NCBI RefSeq assembly: GCF_015169395.1
Contig: NZ_CP063458.1
Location: forward strand, 6,837,954 to 6,901,953
Length of the DNA stretch: 64,000 nt
Direction of reading: 5' to 3'
DNA from: Humisphaera borealis
Lineage (GTDB): Bacteria > Planctomycetota > Phycisphaerae > Tepidisphaerales > Tepidisphaeraceae
In this document: piece after piece, positions 1 through 8,791 of the stretch
Numbering within the stretch: position 1 is the stretch's first letter
Layout: the number at the start of each line of letters is the position of its first letter
Notes under the pieces: generated by a model
The model's database searches: none
Told to the model about the DNA's origin: nothing
What the model saw: only the letters and a program-made list of their open reading frames with translations
Translations under genes and position numbers: made by a program

Positions 1-1
1 C

Positions 2-1042
2 GCCGCGGATGCCGACGAATCCGACATCCAGCAGCTCTTCGCCGACGCCAGGCTGCCGCTGGGCGGCAAGGACTCGGTCACGCTCCGCTTCGGCCGCCAG
101 GATTTAGCCTACGGCGCTCAGCGATTGATCTCCCCGCTCGATTGGACCAACACCCGCCGCACCTTCGAAGGCTTCAAGGCCTCGACTGTGACCGGTAACA
201 ACACGCTCGACGCGTTCTGGGTTCGCCCGGTGATCGTTGACAAGGAAGAGCCCAACGACGGCGACGACGACACGAGCTTTGCCGGCGTCTACAACACGCT
301 GGCGCTGCCCACCGTCTTTGAAGGCGGCGGCACCAAGCTCGAGGTCTACGGACTGGCGCTGAACAAGACCAAGACTTCCGCATCAGGCGTGCAGGGTGCC
401 GTCGCGGTTGATTCCGACACGTACACCGTCGGTGCCCGGTTCTCATCGGCCCCCAAGCCGTTCGATTTTGACGTCGAAGGCGCTTACCAGTTCGGCCAGT
501 TCGACACCAGCACGATCTCGGCCTGGTCTTTCGCGATGGAAGCCGGTTACACCTGCTTCCCGGCGCCCCTGAAGCCCCGTGCCTTCATCGGATTCGATAT
601 TGCCAGCGGCGACGACAATCCGACCGACGGCAACTTCAATCGGTTCAACCAGCTGTTTCCGCTAGGCCATCTCTACTTCGGCTACATCGATGCGATCGGC
701 CGGCAGAACATCATCGATGTGCATCCCGGCTTCGACCTGACGCTGGCCGAGAAAGCCAGTTGGGCCCAGAAGCTTACGCTTAGGACAGAGTACCACCTGT
801 TCTGGCGCGAGAGCACGGCCGACGGCGTCTTCAATGCCGGCGGCGGCCTGCTGCGGGCGTCGGGCGGGAGCGACGAAAGCTACATCGGTTCGGAAATCGA
901 CCTGCTGCTCACCTGGCAGATCGACCGCCATACGCAGGCATACTTCGGTTGGAGCCATTTCTTCGCCGGTGACTTCATTCAGGATACCGGGCCCAGCGAA
1001 GACATCGACTTCCTCTATGGAGCGTTGCAGTTCACGTTCTAA
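2..1042 (+). CDS. alginate-export-like outer-membrane beta-barrel protein (5' partial)
   Basis: The frame is open from base 2, so the true start lies left of the window; 346 residues are visible. The stretch GRQDLAYGAQRLISPLDW followed by NTRRTFEG is the conserved block of the alginate export porin family (PF13372). The rest alternates short amphipathic strands and turns, and the protein ends in LQFTF, the aromatic C-terminus expected of an outer-membrane barrel. Known role of the family: passive export or uptake of anionic polymers or small anions. The next gene is nirA, 119 bases downstream on the same strand, so a role in anion (nitrate/nitrite) passage is possible but is only inference from position. 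Family assignment is good; substrate is unknown. Confidence 0.75.
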   Translation, partial: AADADESDIQQLFADARLPLGGKDSVTLRFGRQDLAYGAQRLISPLDWTNTRRTFEGFKASTVTGNNTLDAFWVRPVIVDKEEPNDGDDDTSFAGVYNTLALPTVFEGGGTKLEVYGLALNKTKTSASGVQGAVAVDSDTYTVGARFSSAPKPFDFDVEGAYQFGQFDTSTISAWSFAMEAGYTCFPAPLKPRAFIGFDIASGDDNPTDGNFNRFNQLFPLGHLYFGYIDAIGRQNIIDVHPGFDLTLAEKASWAQKLTLRTEYHLFWRESTADGVFNAGGGLLRASGGSDESYIGSEIDLLLTWQIDRHTQAYFGWSHFFAGDFIQDTGPSEDIDFLYGALQFTF

Positions 1043-1161
1043 GTGTGCGGTGGCGGGGTGGCCGGGAGATTGCGTCGTGCCGCCGAGGATCGACGTTCGA
1101 GATTCGACGGCATCACTCAGTCCCCCGGTTACTCCGACACCATCCAGCAGAGCGAGGCCTT

Positions 1162-3027
1162 ATGTCCGACTTCAGTGACGAACAGAAACACTACCTGCAA
1201 GGCTTTGTCGCCGGCTCGGGGCTCACCCAGCTCCTGGTCAATGGCCGCGCGTCGTTCGCCACCGCACTCGGGCTGCCGGCCAATGGCTCGATCAGTCTTC
1301 CCGGAGGCGGATCGGAGATCCCGCCGGGGCCAGAAGCGGTTCACTACCGGGCACAGGACGCGCAGGTCGCCGCCGGCAAAAAGCTTTGCCCGGAAGAGGT
1401 CGCCAAGCGCAAGAAGTTCCCGCTTGATCAGTGGAATGATCTCGTCCAGCACTCGGCCGAGGGAAAGTTCCCCAAGGGCACGGACGTGCTGGCCTTTAAG
1501 TACCAGGGGTTGTTCTATGTCGCGCCGGCGCAGGACAGCTACATGGCCCGGCTGCGGTTTGCCGGAGGTATCGTGCCGAGCTTCCAGTTCCGACGGGTGG
1601 CGGAGCTTGCCGAGGTTCACGGTGGCGGATTCTCCGACGTCACCACCCGCGCCAACCTGCAGATCCGCGAGATCCAGGCCGGTAGCGCCATCGACTTCCT
1701 CGAAGGCCTGCACGATGCCGGCATCCTCTGCCGTGGCTCGGGGGCCGACAACATCCGCAACGTCACCGGTAGCCCGACGGCCGGAATCGATCCGCAGGAA
1801 CTGATCGACACCCGCCCGCTGTCGCGGGCCATGCACCACTACATCCTCAACCACCGTGAGATGTACGGCCTGCCGCGGAAGTTCAACATCGCATTCGACG
1901 GCGGCGGCAAAATCTCCGCCGTCGAAGACACCAACGACATCGGCTTTTCCGCGGTCCGCGTGGGCCAAGGCAAAACCGACAGCGACGGCCAGCTGATCGA
2001 GCCTGGTGTTTACTTCCGGCTGGCGCTCGGCGGCATCACCGGGCACAAGGATTTCGCGAAAGACCAAGGCGTCCTGCTGAAGCCGGACGAGTGCATCTCC
2101 GTCGCCGCAGCGATCGTGCGCGTCTTCATCGACAACGGCGACCGCACCGACCGCAAGAAGGCCCGGCTGAAGTACGTGCTCGACCGCTGGGGGCACGCGA
2201 AGTACATCGAAGAAACCGAGAAGGTCCTCGGCCGCAAGCTGCGCAAAGTAGCGACGGCGATGTGCGAGCCGCGCCCCGCGGTCGACAAGCACGGCCACAT
2301 CGGTGTCTTCCCGCAGAAGCAGGAAGGCAGGTTTTATGTAGGCGTCGTCCTACCGGTGGGCCGAATCACCGCCGAGCAGATGCGCGGCATCGCCGACATC
2401 GCCGACAAGTTCGGGTCAGGCATGATCCGCCTGACGGTCTGGCAGAACCTGCTGATCTCCGACATTGCCGAGGCCGACATTCCCGCCGTGCAGGAGGCAC
2501 TGGCAAAACTGAACCTGGCCACCAGCGCCACCAGCATCCGCGCCGGTCTTGTTGCCTGCACGGGTGCGGCCGGCTGCAAGTTCGCGATGGCCCACACCAA
2601 GCAGCACGCGATGGCGCTCGCCGAAGCGCTGGAGAAGCGGATCGAACTGGATGTGCCGGTCAACATCCATCTGACGGGCTGCCCGAACTCGTGCGCCCAG
2701 CACTACATGGGCGACATTGGCCTGATCGGGACGAAGGTGTCGCTCGGCGACGACGATGACGCCGAAGAGGTCGAGGGCTATCACGTGTTTGTCGGCGGCG
2801 GCTACGGCGCTGACCAGTCCATCGGTCGAGAGCTGTACCGCAACATCCCGGCCACGGAACTGGCCAAGACCGTCGAGAAGATGATCCGTGGCTACAAGGC
2901 CAATCGCACGACACCGACGGAGTCGTTCAATGAGTTCGTGCGTCGACATGAAACAGATCAGTTGAAGGAGATCTTCGACGCCCACGCAGTGACCGAATCG
3001 GAAGCGGTCGAATTGACCACGGGATAG
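1162..3027 (+). CDS. nirA: siroheme/[4Fe-4S] assimilatory nitrite (or sulfite) reductase, NirA family
   Basis: A 621-residue cytoplasmic reductase expected to carry out six-electron reduction of nitrite to ammonium (or sulfite to sulfide). The siroheme/4Fe-4S ligand pattern is complete: C466-X5-C472 in ACTGAAGCKFA and C507-X3-C511 in TGCPNSCAQH. Two NirA-type ferredoxin-like halves are visible, the first with TTRANLQIREIQ around residue 166. The ATG at 1162 (MSDFSDEQ) is preferred over the longer open frame from 1045, whose extra residues are Arg/His-rich and unlike a protein. An N-terminal motif FSDEQKHYLQGFVAG (residues 4-18) recurs in the next gene. It is followed by a CysJ-like flavoprotein and a nitrate reductase, which favours nitrite as substrate; sulfite cannot be excluded. 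Confidence 0.88.
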   Translation: MSDFSDEQKHYLQGFVAGSGLTQLLVNGRASFATALGLPANGSISLPGGGSEIPPGPEAVHYRAQDAQVAAGKKLCPEEVAKRKKFPLDQWNDLVQHSAEGKFPKGTDVLAFKYQGLFYVAPAQDSYMARLRFAGGIVPSFQFRRVAELAEVHGGGFSDVTTRANLQIREIQAGSAIDFLEGLHDAGILCRGSGADNIRNVTGSPTAGIDPQELIDTRPLSRAMHHYILNHREMYGLPRKFNIAFDGGGKISAVEDTNDIGFSAVRVGQGKTDSDGQLIEPGVYFRLALGGITGHKDFAKDQGVLLKPDECISVAAAIVRVFIDNGDRTDRKKARLKYVLDRWGHAKYIEETEKVLGRKLRKVATAMCEPRPAVDKHGHIGVFPQKQEGRFYVGVVLPVGRITAEQMRGIADIADKFGSGMIRLTVWQNLLISDIAEADIPAVQEALAKLNLATSATSIRAGLVACTGAAGCKFAMAHTKQHAMALAEALEKRIELDVPVNIHLTGCPNSCAQHYMGDIGLIGTKVSLGDDDDAEEVEGYHVFVGGGYGADQSIGRELYRNIPATELAKTVEKMIRGYKANRTTPTESFNEFVRRHETDQLKEIFDAHAVTESEAVELTTG

Positions 3028-3046
3028 GCGGCAAAGCCGAGCGTTG

Positions 3047-3134
3047 GGTGGCGTGGGCAAGCGTACCCGCTTGCCCGTGGCGATCACCAACCAGCGGTCG
3101 ACACGGGCAACGGAGTACCGTTGCCCATGCCACC
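3047..3134. repeat. 88-bp bipartite palindromic element, copy 1
   Basis: Bounded by 14-bp terminal inverted repeats (GGTGGCGTGGGCAA and TTGCCCATGCCACC, 13 of 14 pairing). Inside are two separate hairpins, GGGCAAGCG/CGCTTGCCC and GGGCAACGG/CCGTTGCCC. A second copy of the same length lies at 54191-54278 in the opposite orientation, and a single-hairpin relative sits at 63495-63524. It fills most of the gap between nirA and the flavoprotein gene, so it could fold in the mRNA between them. It looks like a REP/MITE-type non-coding element. Confidence 0.8.
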
Positions 3135-3170
3135 AAAAGCTCAAGCACAGTCCATTAACACGTGACGACC

Positions 3171-4796
3171 ATGAACATCCCAGCAATTCCAACGAATGCT
3201 CCATTCACCGATGCTCAGCGCTCCTGGCTGAACGGCTTCTTTGCCGGGCTGTTTGGACAGGTCAACGGCAACGCAAACGGCTTGGCGGTTTCGATGCCTG
3301 CTGAAGTCGCAGGTGCGTCCGCCGCGGCACCGGCAGCGCCGGTTGCCGACGAGAACGAAGAGATGCCCTGGCACGATCCGGCGCTCACGATCGACGAGCG
3401 CATGCAGATGGTTGTCGGCAAACCACTGTCACGCCGGCTCATGGGCGCGATGGCCCAACTCGACTGCGGCGCCTGCGGCTATGTCTGCAAGACGTACTCC
3501 GAGGCGATCGCCAACGGCCAGGAAAAGGACCTGACCAAGTGCGCGCCCGGCGGTATGGAGACCAGCAAGAAGCTGAAGGTACTCGTCGCCGAAGGCGGCG
3601 GTGCCGCGGTGAAGGCAGCGGCGGCGCCGGCCTCGGGAGCGGCCAAGCCCGCCACGCTCAATCCCGCCGCCGGCAAGTACGGCCGACACAACCCCTTCCC
3701 GGCCCGCCTGCTCGAATGCAATGCGCTGAACAAGCCCGGCAGCATGAAGGACACCCGCTTCGTCTCGCTCGACCTCAAAGGCAGCGGACTTTCCTACAAG
3801 GTCGGCGACGCCTTGGGAGTCTTCCCGGAGAACGATCCTGACCTGGTCGGCTGGGTGCTCGAAGCTCTTGATGCCAGCGGCGCCGAAGAAGTGATCGATC
3901 CCGACGGCAACCGCGTGAGCATTTATGAAGCGCTGCTCAAGAGCTACTCGCTGGGTAAACCGACCGACCTGATGTTCGAACTGCTCATCAACACCGCCGC
4001 CGATGCCGAGCAGGCCAGCCAGCTCAAGCAGATGCTGGCCGATGACAGCCTGCCCGAAGGCGACGACGTCCTCGATCTTCTGCGGCAGTTCCCCTCTGCC
4101 AAGCCTGAGCCCTACGAGTTCGTGACGGCGTTGAACCCGCTTCAGCCGCGGCTCTACTCCATCTCATCGTCGCTGAAAGCCCACCCTGACCAAGTCCACC
4201 TGACGGTCGGCATCGTGCGGTTCGTCAACAAGCGCGAGCGCCAGTGCAAGGGCGTGTGCTCCACCTTCTTTGCCGACCGCGTCAAGCCCGGACTGAAGGT
4301 CCGCTGCTTCGTTCACGAGTCGCACGGCTTCGGTGTGCCGGCGAACCCGGACGTGCCGATCATTATGGTCGGCCCCGGAACCGGCATCGCGCCGTTCCGC
4401 GCTTTTCTCGCCGAGCGCAGGGCGACCGGTGCCAAAGGGAAGAACTGGCTGCTGTTCGGCGATCAGCAGAAGCAGTACGACTACCTCTACGAGCAGGAGC
4501 TGGAGCAGTTGCGCGAGGAAGGCTTCCTCACCCGTCTCGACCTCGCCTTCAGCCGCGACCAGAAGGAAAAGATCTACGTCCAGAACCGCATGCTCGAACA
4601 CGCCGCCGAAATGTGGAAATGGCTTCAGGAAGGTGCCCACTTCTACGTCTGCGGCGATGCCAAGCGCATGGCGACCGACGTCGACAACGCACTCAAGAGG
4701 ATCGCCATGGAACAGGGCAATATGTCCGCCGAGCAGGCCAAGGCATTCGTCATGGATCTATCGAAGAACAAGCGGTACCAGAGAGACGTGTATTGA
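3171..4796 (+). CDS. CysJ-like FAD/NADPH flavoprotein with N-terminal Fe-S domain
   Basis: A 541-residue protein (GTG at 3162 in the same frame is an alternative start). Residues 12-25 repeat the motif at the start of NirA (PFTDAQRSWLNGFFAG). Residues about 60-135 hold a four-cysteine Fe-S domain, C99-GA-C102-GYV-C106 with C124. After an Ala-rich linker come the FAD domain (RLYSISSS, with GVCSTF) and the NADPH domain (MVGPGTGIAPFRAFL, YVCGDAKRMA, and a C-terminal Tyr) typical of sulfite reductase alpha subunits. The flavodoxin domain of classical CysJ is absent, so the Fe-S domain probably replaces FMN as electron relay. Likely role: pass electrons from NADPH to NirA. Function is inferred from domains and neighbours. 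Confidence 0.82.
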   Translation: MNIPAIPTNAPFTDAQRSWLNGFFAGLFGQVNGNANGLAVSMPAEVAGASAAAPAAPVADENEEMPWHDPALTIDERMQMVVGKPLSRRLMGAMAQLDCGACGYVCKTYSEAIANGQEKDLTKCAPGGMETSKKLKVLVAEGGGAAVKAAAAPASGAAKPATLNPAAGKYGRHNPFPARLLECNALNKPGSMKDTRFVSLDLKGSGLSYKVGDALGVFPENDPDLVGWVLEALDASGAEEVIDPDGNRVSIYEALLKSYSLGKPTDLMFELLINTAADAEQASQLKQMLADDSLPEGDDVLDLLRQFPSAKPEPYEFVTALNPLQPRLYSISSSLKAHPDQVHLTVGIVRFVNKRERQCKGVCSTFFADRVKPGLKVRCFVHESHGFGVPANPDVPIIMVGPGTGIAPFRAFLAERRATGAKGKNWLLFGDQQKQYDYLYEQELEQLREEGFLTRLDLAFSRDQKEKIYVQNRMLEHAAEMWKWLQEGAHFYVCGDAKRMATDVDNALKRIAMEQGNMSAEQAKAFVMDLSKNKRYQRDVY

Positions 4797-4903
4797 GCGT
4801 TGCTGCCGAGCTGTTCGGTGTTCGCATTTCGTATCCGTCGTCCTTCAATGTTCGCTCCGCTGTGTTCGAAACTCTCCTTTGACTCGTCCGTTACGTCTCT
4901 CTC

Positions 4904-7039
4904 ATGGCCAAAGAGATTCCTACCCTCTGTCCCTACTGCGGCGTCGGCTGCGGGCTGCTCGCGTCGACGGACGGGGAGCGGATTCTCCGCATCCGCGGCG
5001 ATCCGAAGCACCCGGCGAACCTCGGCCGCGTCTGCCCCAAGGGCGGCACTGTCGCCGCCACCGTGAACGTGGCGACGCGGCTCCGCCACGCCATGCTGCG
5101 CGACGGGTTCGGCAAAGCGCCGTCGGTCGTGCCGCCCGGTGCCGCCATCCGCGTTGCGGCCGAGGGGATCGACCGCATCCTGCAGTCCCACGGACCGGGC
5201 GCGATCGCGTTTTACCTTTCCGGCCAGCTCACCACCGAAGCCCAGTACATCGCGACCAAGTTCGCCAAGGCGTACCTGCGGACGAACCACTGCGACAGCA
5301 ACAGCCGGCTGTGCATGGCGTCGGCAGGGGCGGGGATGAAGCTGTCGCTCGGCTCGGACGGCCCGCCCACGGTTTACGCCGATATCGAGCTCGCCGATGC
5401 GTTCTTTTTCATCGGTTCCAACGCCGCCGAGTGCCACCCGGTCACGTTCGAGCGAATCAGGAAGCGGATCGACAAGGGGGCCAGGTGCGTGGTCGCCGAT
5501 CCCCGCCGAACGCCCACCGCCGAATCGGCGACGGTGCACCTGCCGATCCGCCCGGGCACCGATCTGACATTGCTCAACGGCCTGATGCGCATCATTCGCG
5601 ATCGCGGGTTGCTCGATGCGCGATACATCGAGCAGCACACCGAGGGGTGGGAACAACTGGATGCCATCCTCGATGATTACCCGCTGAACGTCGTCGCGCA
5701 ACGGTGCGGGCTTGAGGAAGCCGACATCCTCTCGGCCGCCGAGATCATCGCCTATACGCCAAAGCTCATCACGTTCTGGACGATGGGCATCAACCAGAGC
5801 CTGCAGGGAACGTTCGCGAGCAACGCGATCATCAACCTTCACCTGGCGACGGGCCGGATCGGCAAGCCCGGCGCCGGGCCTTTCAGCCTGACGGGCCAGC
5901 CCAACGCGATGGGCGGCCGCGACGTCGGGTACATGAGCCACATGCTCCCCGGGCAACGGTCCGTTGCCAGCGAGAAGGACCGCGCCGACATGGAAGCGGT
6001 CTGGGGATTGAAACCCGGCACGATTGTTTCCGAAGTCGGCCACGACGCCGTTCGCATGTTCGACGCGATCGATCGCGGCGAAATCAAGGCGCTCTGGGTC
6101 ATCGGCTCAAACCCCGCCGCCAGCATGCCCAACCTGCCGCGCATTCGCAGCGCGCTCGAGAAGTGCGAACTGGTCATCGTGCAGGATGCCTACTACCCGA
6201 CCGAGACAACCAAGTACGCGCACGTGCTGCTCCCGGCGGCGGTCAACCTGGAGCAGGAGGGAACCTACTGCAACAGCGAGCGACGGGTCACGCTGATGGA
6301 GCAGGTCGTCCCGCCGCCGGGCGATGCCAAACCCGACTGGTGGTGGGTGCGCGAAATCGCCGTCGCGCTGGGTTTCCGAAAGGGCATGCAGTTCGAATCG
6401 TCCGAGCAGATCTTCGACGAGTTCGCCCGATCCACCGCCGGCCGGCCGAACGATCAGAGCGGCATGCACTACAAGATGCTCCGCGAGTTGGGGCCGCAGC
6501 TTTGGCCGCACCCGTCCATGGCCAGGGCGAACGATCGCCGGTATGTCGACGGCATCTACCCGACCGCTACCGGCAAGGCACGCCTCTGGGCGCGCCACGA
6601 CATTTCGCCGGACGAGAAGCCGAATGCGGATTTTCCGATGTTGCTGACGACGGGCCGCGTTCTCAACCAGTGGCATACCCGAACCAAGACGGGTCAGGTG
6701 GAGCAGCTCAACGCGCTGGACCCGGCGCCCTACCTTCAGATCCACCCGCAGGATGCCGACGAACTCGGGCTCTCGACCGGCGACGAAGTGACCATCAGCA
6801 GCCGCCGCGGCACCGCCAGGGCGCCGGTCCTGACGGACGACACCATCTCTCCCGGCGTCGTCTTCATGCCGATCCATTGGAACGAGCTTTGGGCACAGGC
6901 GGCGTCGCCGAACGAGGCCACGTCGGACCAGACCGACCCTGTCAGCTTTCAGCCCGCGCTCAAATGCTGCGCTGTGAAGGTGGCAAAGGTCGCCTGCCGC
7001 GCAACGGCAGGGTCACGGCAGGCCGCGGTAACCGCGTGA
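4904..7039 (+). CDS. nasA: assimilatory nitrate reductase, molybdopterin catalytic subunit
   Basis: A 711-residue cytoplasmic molybdopterin-guanine-dinucleotide oxidoreductase that should reduce nitrate to nitrite for the upstream NirA. The N-terminal [4Fe-4S] motif is CPYCGVGC at residues 9-16 with RVCPKG closing it near residue 50. Typical family blocks follow: NSRLCMASA, FFIGSNAAECHPV, ADPRRTPTA, GINQSLQGT, TGQPNAMGGRD and, in the C-terminal MopB-binding barrel, LTTGRVLNQWHTRTKTG. There is no Tat signal and no C-terminal extension, as in the cytoplasmic NasA/NarB group. It lies 107 bases after the flavoprotein on the same strand, in a nitrite reductase/flavoprotein/nitrate reductase order. 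A formate dehydrogenase is a remote alternative; the context argues for nitrate. Confidence 0.88.
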   Translation: MAKEIPTLCPYCGVGCGLLASTDGERILRIRGDPKHPANLGRVCPKGGTVAATVNVATRLRHAMLRDGFGKAPSVVPPGAAIRVAAEGIDRILQSHGPGAIAFYLSGQLTTEAQYIATKFAKAYLRTNHCDSNSRLCMASAGAGMKLSLGSDGPPTVYADIELADAFFFIGSNAAECHPVTFERIRKRIDKGARCVVADPRRTPTAESATVHLPIRPGTDLTLLNGLMRIIRDRGLLDARYIEQHTEGWEQLDAILDDYPLNVVAQRCGLEEADILSAAEIIAYTPKLITFWTMGINQSLQGTFASNAIINLHLATGRIGKPGAGPFSLTGQPNAMGGRDVGYMSHMLPGQRSVASEKDRADMEAVWGLKPGTIVSEVGHDAVRMFDAIDRGEIKALWVIGSNPAASMPNLPRIRSALEKCELVIVQDAYYPTETTKYAHVLLPAAVNLEQEGTYCNSERRVTLMEQVVPPPGDAKPDWWWVREIAVALGFRKGMQFESSEQIFDEFARSTAGRPNDQSGMHYKMLRELGPQLWPHPSMARANDRRYVDGIYPTATGKARLWARHDISPDEKPNADFPMLLTTGRVLNQWHTRTKTGQVEQLNALDPAPYLQIHPQDADELGLSTGDEVTISSRRGTARAPVLTDDTISPGVVFMPIHWNELWAQAASPNEATSDQTDPVSFQPALKCCAVKVAKVACRATAGSRQAAVTA

Positions 7040-7073
7040 GGTATTGCCACTGCCCGGCCCGACAGAGCCGCGC

Positions 7074-7916
7074 TCAAGAACGCGGTGCAATCGTTGCGGC
7101 GGCGGGCGTTGCCGTGGCGGCGGGGGCTTTCGGCTGAGCTTTGGGCTTGGCAGGGCCGGGCTTGGCCCCGGCGGGCTTGGTCTTCTCGATCGGGGCCGCG
7201 CCGGCGGGTAGCGCCGCCTTATCGAATGCCACCACCCCGCCCTCCGGCAGTTCCTTGAGCATCACATCCTTGATCTCCACCTTCATCGCCGGCCCGCGAT
7301 GAATCTGAAACGCCACGATTCCTTCCAGCGAGTGCTTGGCTTCGTCGTGATCGACCAGGTCAATCGTGACCTTGCCGTCGAGCTTGTGAACCAGGTGGTT
7401 GCCCTGCGCGATGACCGTGTATTCGTGCCACTCGGCGACATCCACCTTCACCGGCTCGTGCTGTGCCACAAGCCAGCGGGTCCCCTTAGGGTCGATCACA
7501 ACGCTTTGTCCGTTCTGCACGATGATGCCCCGGCCCTTTTCTTCGTAGACCATCGCGTTGTTGGCCGGCGTGGGATGGATGTCGCACTGGTATCCGCCGA
7601 CCGACCACTTTCCGACGGCGGGCAGCTCCTTGCTGCGGTACTGGATGCCGGTGTTGTTTCCGCTCTGGCGGATCCTGGCCCGAAGTTCAAAGTTCTTGAC
7701 GACCCCGCCACGCCAGATCAGGAACTGGTTGTACTCGAGTTGTTCCGGGCCAGTTGTCGTTCCGACGATGGTGCCGTCCTGCACGGTCCACAGCTTGGGA
7801 TTGGCATCCCACCCGTCGAGGTTCTTGCCATTGAACAGCGGCTTGAATCCGTCGTCTGCCCGACCGACGGAGGTGAGAACAAGCAGGAGACTCGCGATCA
7901 GTGCAGAAGTTTTCAT
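7074..7916 (-). CDS. secreted DUF1080 (3-keto-disaccharide hydrolase-like) protein
   Basis: A 280-residue protein with a signal peptide (MKTSALIASLLLVLTSVGRAD). The body is a concanavalin-like DUF1080 domain: FKPLFNGKNLDGWD at the start, TGIQYRSKELP in the middle, EWHEYTVIAQGNHLVHKLDGK near the centre-end, and GIVAFQIHRGPAMKVEIKDV close to the end. The family is known to act on 3-keto-glycosides or simply to bind glycans. A tail of about 45 residues rich in Ala, Pro and Lys follows, a common extension in this genome. The gene converges on nasA (34-base gap) and is divergent from the ECF sigma factor gene, with 356 bases between them. Confidence 0.85.
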   Translation of the reverse strand: MKTSALIASLLLVLTSVGRADDGFKPLFNGKNLDGWDANPKLWTVQDGTIVGTTTGPEQLEYNQFLIWRGGVVKNFELRARIRQSGNNTGIQYRSKELPAVGKWSVGGYQCDIHPTPANNAMVYEEKGRGIIVQNGQSVVIDPKGTRWLVAQHEPVKVDVAEWHEYTVIAQGNHLVHKLDGKVTIDLVDHDEAKHSLEGIVAFQIHRGPAMKVEIKDVMLKELPEGGVVAFDKAALPAGAAPIEKTKPAGAKPGPAKPKAQPKAPAATATPAAATIAPRS

Positions 7917-8272
7917 GGGGTGGGGTTTGTGCAGGGACTCGATCGGAAAAGGACGCTCGAACGAAAGTGGCCGTCAGACAACGTGCGAAGTCACCTTCGT
8001 CGGCTGAATAACGCTCGACATTCGGGTTTGTTGCATGCAGAGCGCACCGGGACCACTGCAAGCAGAAAAGGTCATGGCGGTTTCACAGACTGGCCCGTGG
8101 CAATGCGCGATTGCCTTAGCAAGGTCACGCACCAGCTGGGCATGCCCGGCCAGAAGCAGGTCCGACTCGCCGTGAGGATACCTCTTGAGCCCCGAACTCG
8201 ATATTCGGAACCCCCTCGGCTACGCCAAATCGATTGCTAAGGTTTCTGCCCTTCAGCTTATTCTCCCAGGGC
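7917..8272. other. intergenic region between divergent genes
   Basis: 356 bases separate the DUF1080 gene from the sigma factor gene. Open frames here on either strand look like shadows. It must hold both promoters, but no convincing -35/-10 pair, operator repeat or riboswitch fold was recognised by eye. Confidence 0.5.
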
Positions 8273-8791
8273 ATGGACGACGATCGCCATCAGCAAGTGC
8301 TCCAACTCTTTGTCCGCCACCAGACGCGGATCAGGGGGTTCATCGTCTCTCTGATGGGGGATTTCACGGCGGCAGCGGATGTTGTGCAGGAAACATTCCT
8401 CGTTGTGCAGCAAAAGGCAGCGGAGTTTGACGTCAACTCGAACTTCCTGGCCTGGGCGTTTCAGATTGCGCGGTTTCAGGTCATGAAGGCGCAGGCGAAT
8501 CGCAGTCGCGCCGCCGATCGATTCTCCAACGCCGTGCTGGAATCTTTGTCAGCCAGCGCGCCGGCGGAGCCGTTCGATAACTCGCGGCTGGCAGTATTGC
8601 CGCATTGTCTTGCAAAACTCGCCCCGCAGGCCCGGCGGATCATCAACCTGTTCTACCAGCACGAACACAAGCCACAGGCAATCGCCCGCATCTTGGACTG
8701 GACGCCGGCGGCCGTCAGCGTGGCCTTGTCGCGCGCCCGTCGGCTTCTGAGGGATTGCATCGAGCAGCAGACCAGAGGTCAGATGTCATGA
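8273..8791 (+). CDS. ECF RNA polymerase sigma factor (Rhodopirellula/Verrucomicrobium type)
   Basis: A 172-residue sigma factor with region 2 (LFVRHQTRIRGFIVSLMGD, then DVVQETFLVVQQ and FLAWAFQIARFQV) and region 4 (CLAKLAPQARRIINLFYQ, then QAIARILDWTPAAVSVALSRARRLL, a helix-turn-helix for -35 recognition). The ATG at 8273 (MDDDRHQQ) matches the usual short start; a TTG at 8234 would add an unlikely hydrophobic leader. Its stop overlaps the next start as ATGA (8788-8791), so the two genes are translationally coupled. In planctomycetes such factors commonly precede FecR-like anti-sigma proteins and secreted DUF clusters; it may control the downstream run of genes, which is inference. Confidence 0.88.
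   Translation: MDDDRHQQVLQLFVRHQTRIRGFIVSLMGDFTAAADVVQETFLVVQQKAAEFDVNSNFLAWAFQIARFQVMKAQANRSRAADRFSNAVLESLSASAPAEPFDNSRLAVLPHCLAKLAPQARRIINLFYQHEHKPQAIARILDWTPAAVSVALSRARRLLRDCIEQQTRGQMS

Noticed and set aside
1129..2298. 389-codon minus-strand frame opposite nirA
   Set aside because: Fully antisense to a well-supported gene; composition is that of a high-GC shadow frame.
4643..6043. 466-codon minus-strand frame opposite nasA
   Set aside because: Arg/Gly/Val-rich antisense shadow with no motif.
7299..8240. 313-codon plus-strand frame over the DUF1080 gene and its upstream region
   Set aside because: Mostly antisense to a clear secreted protein; no family features.
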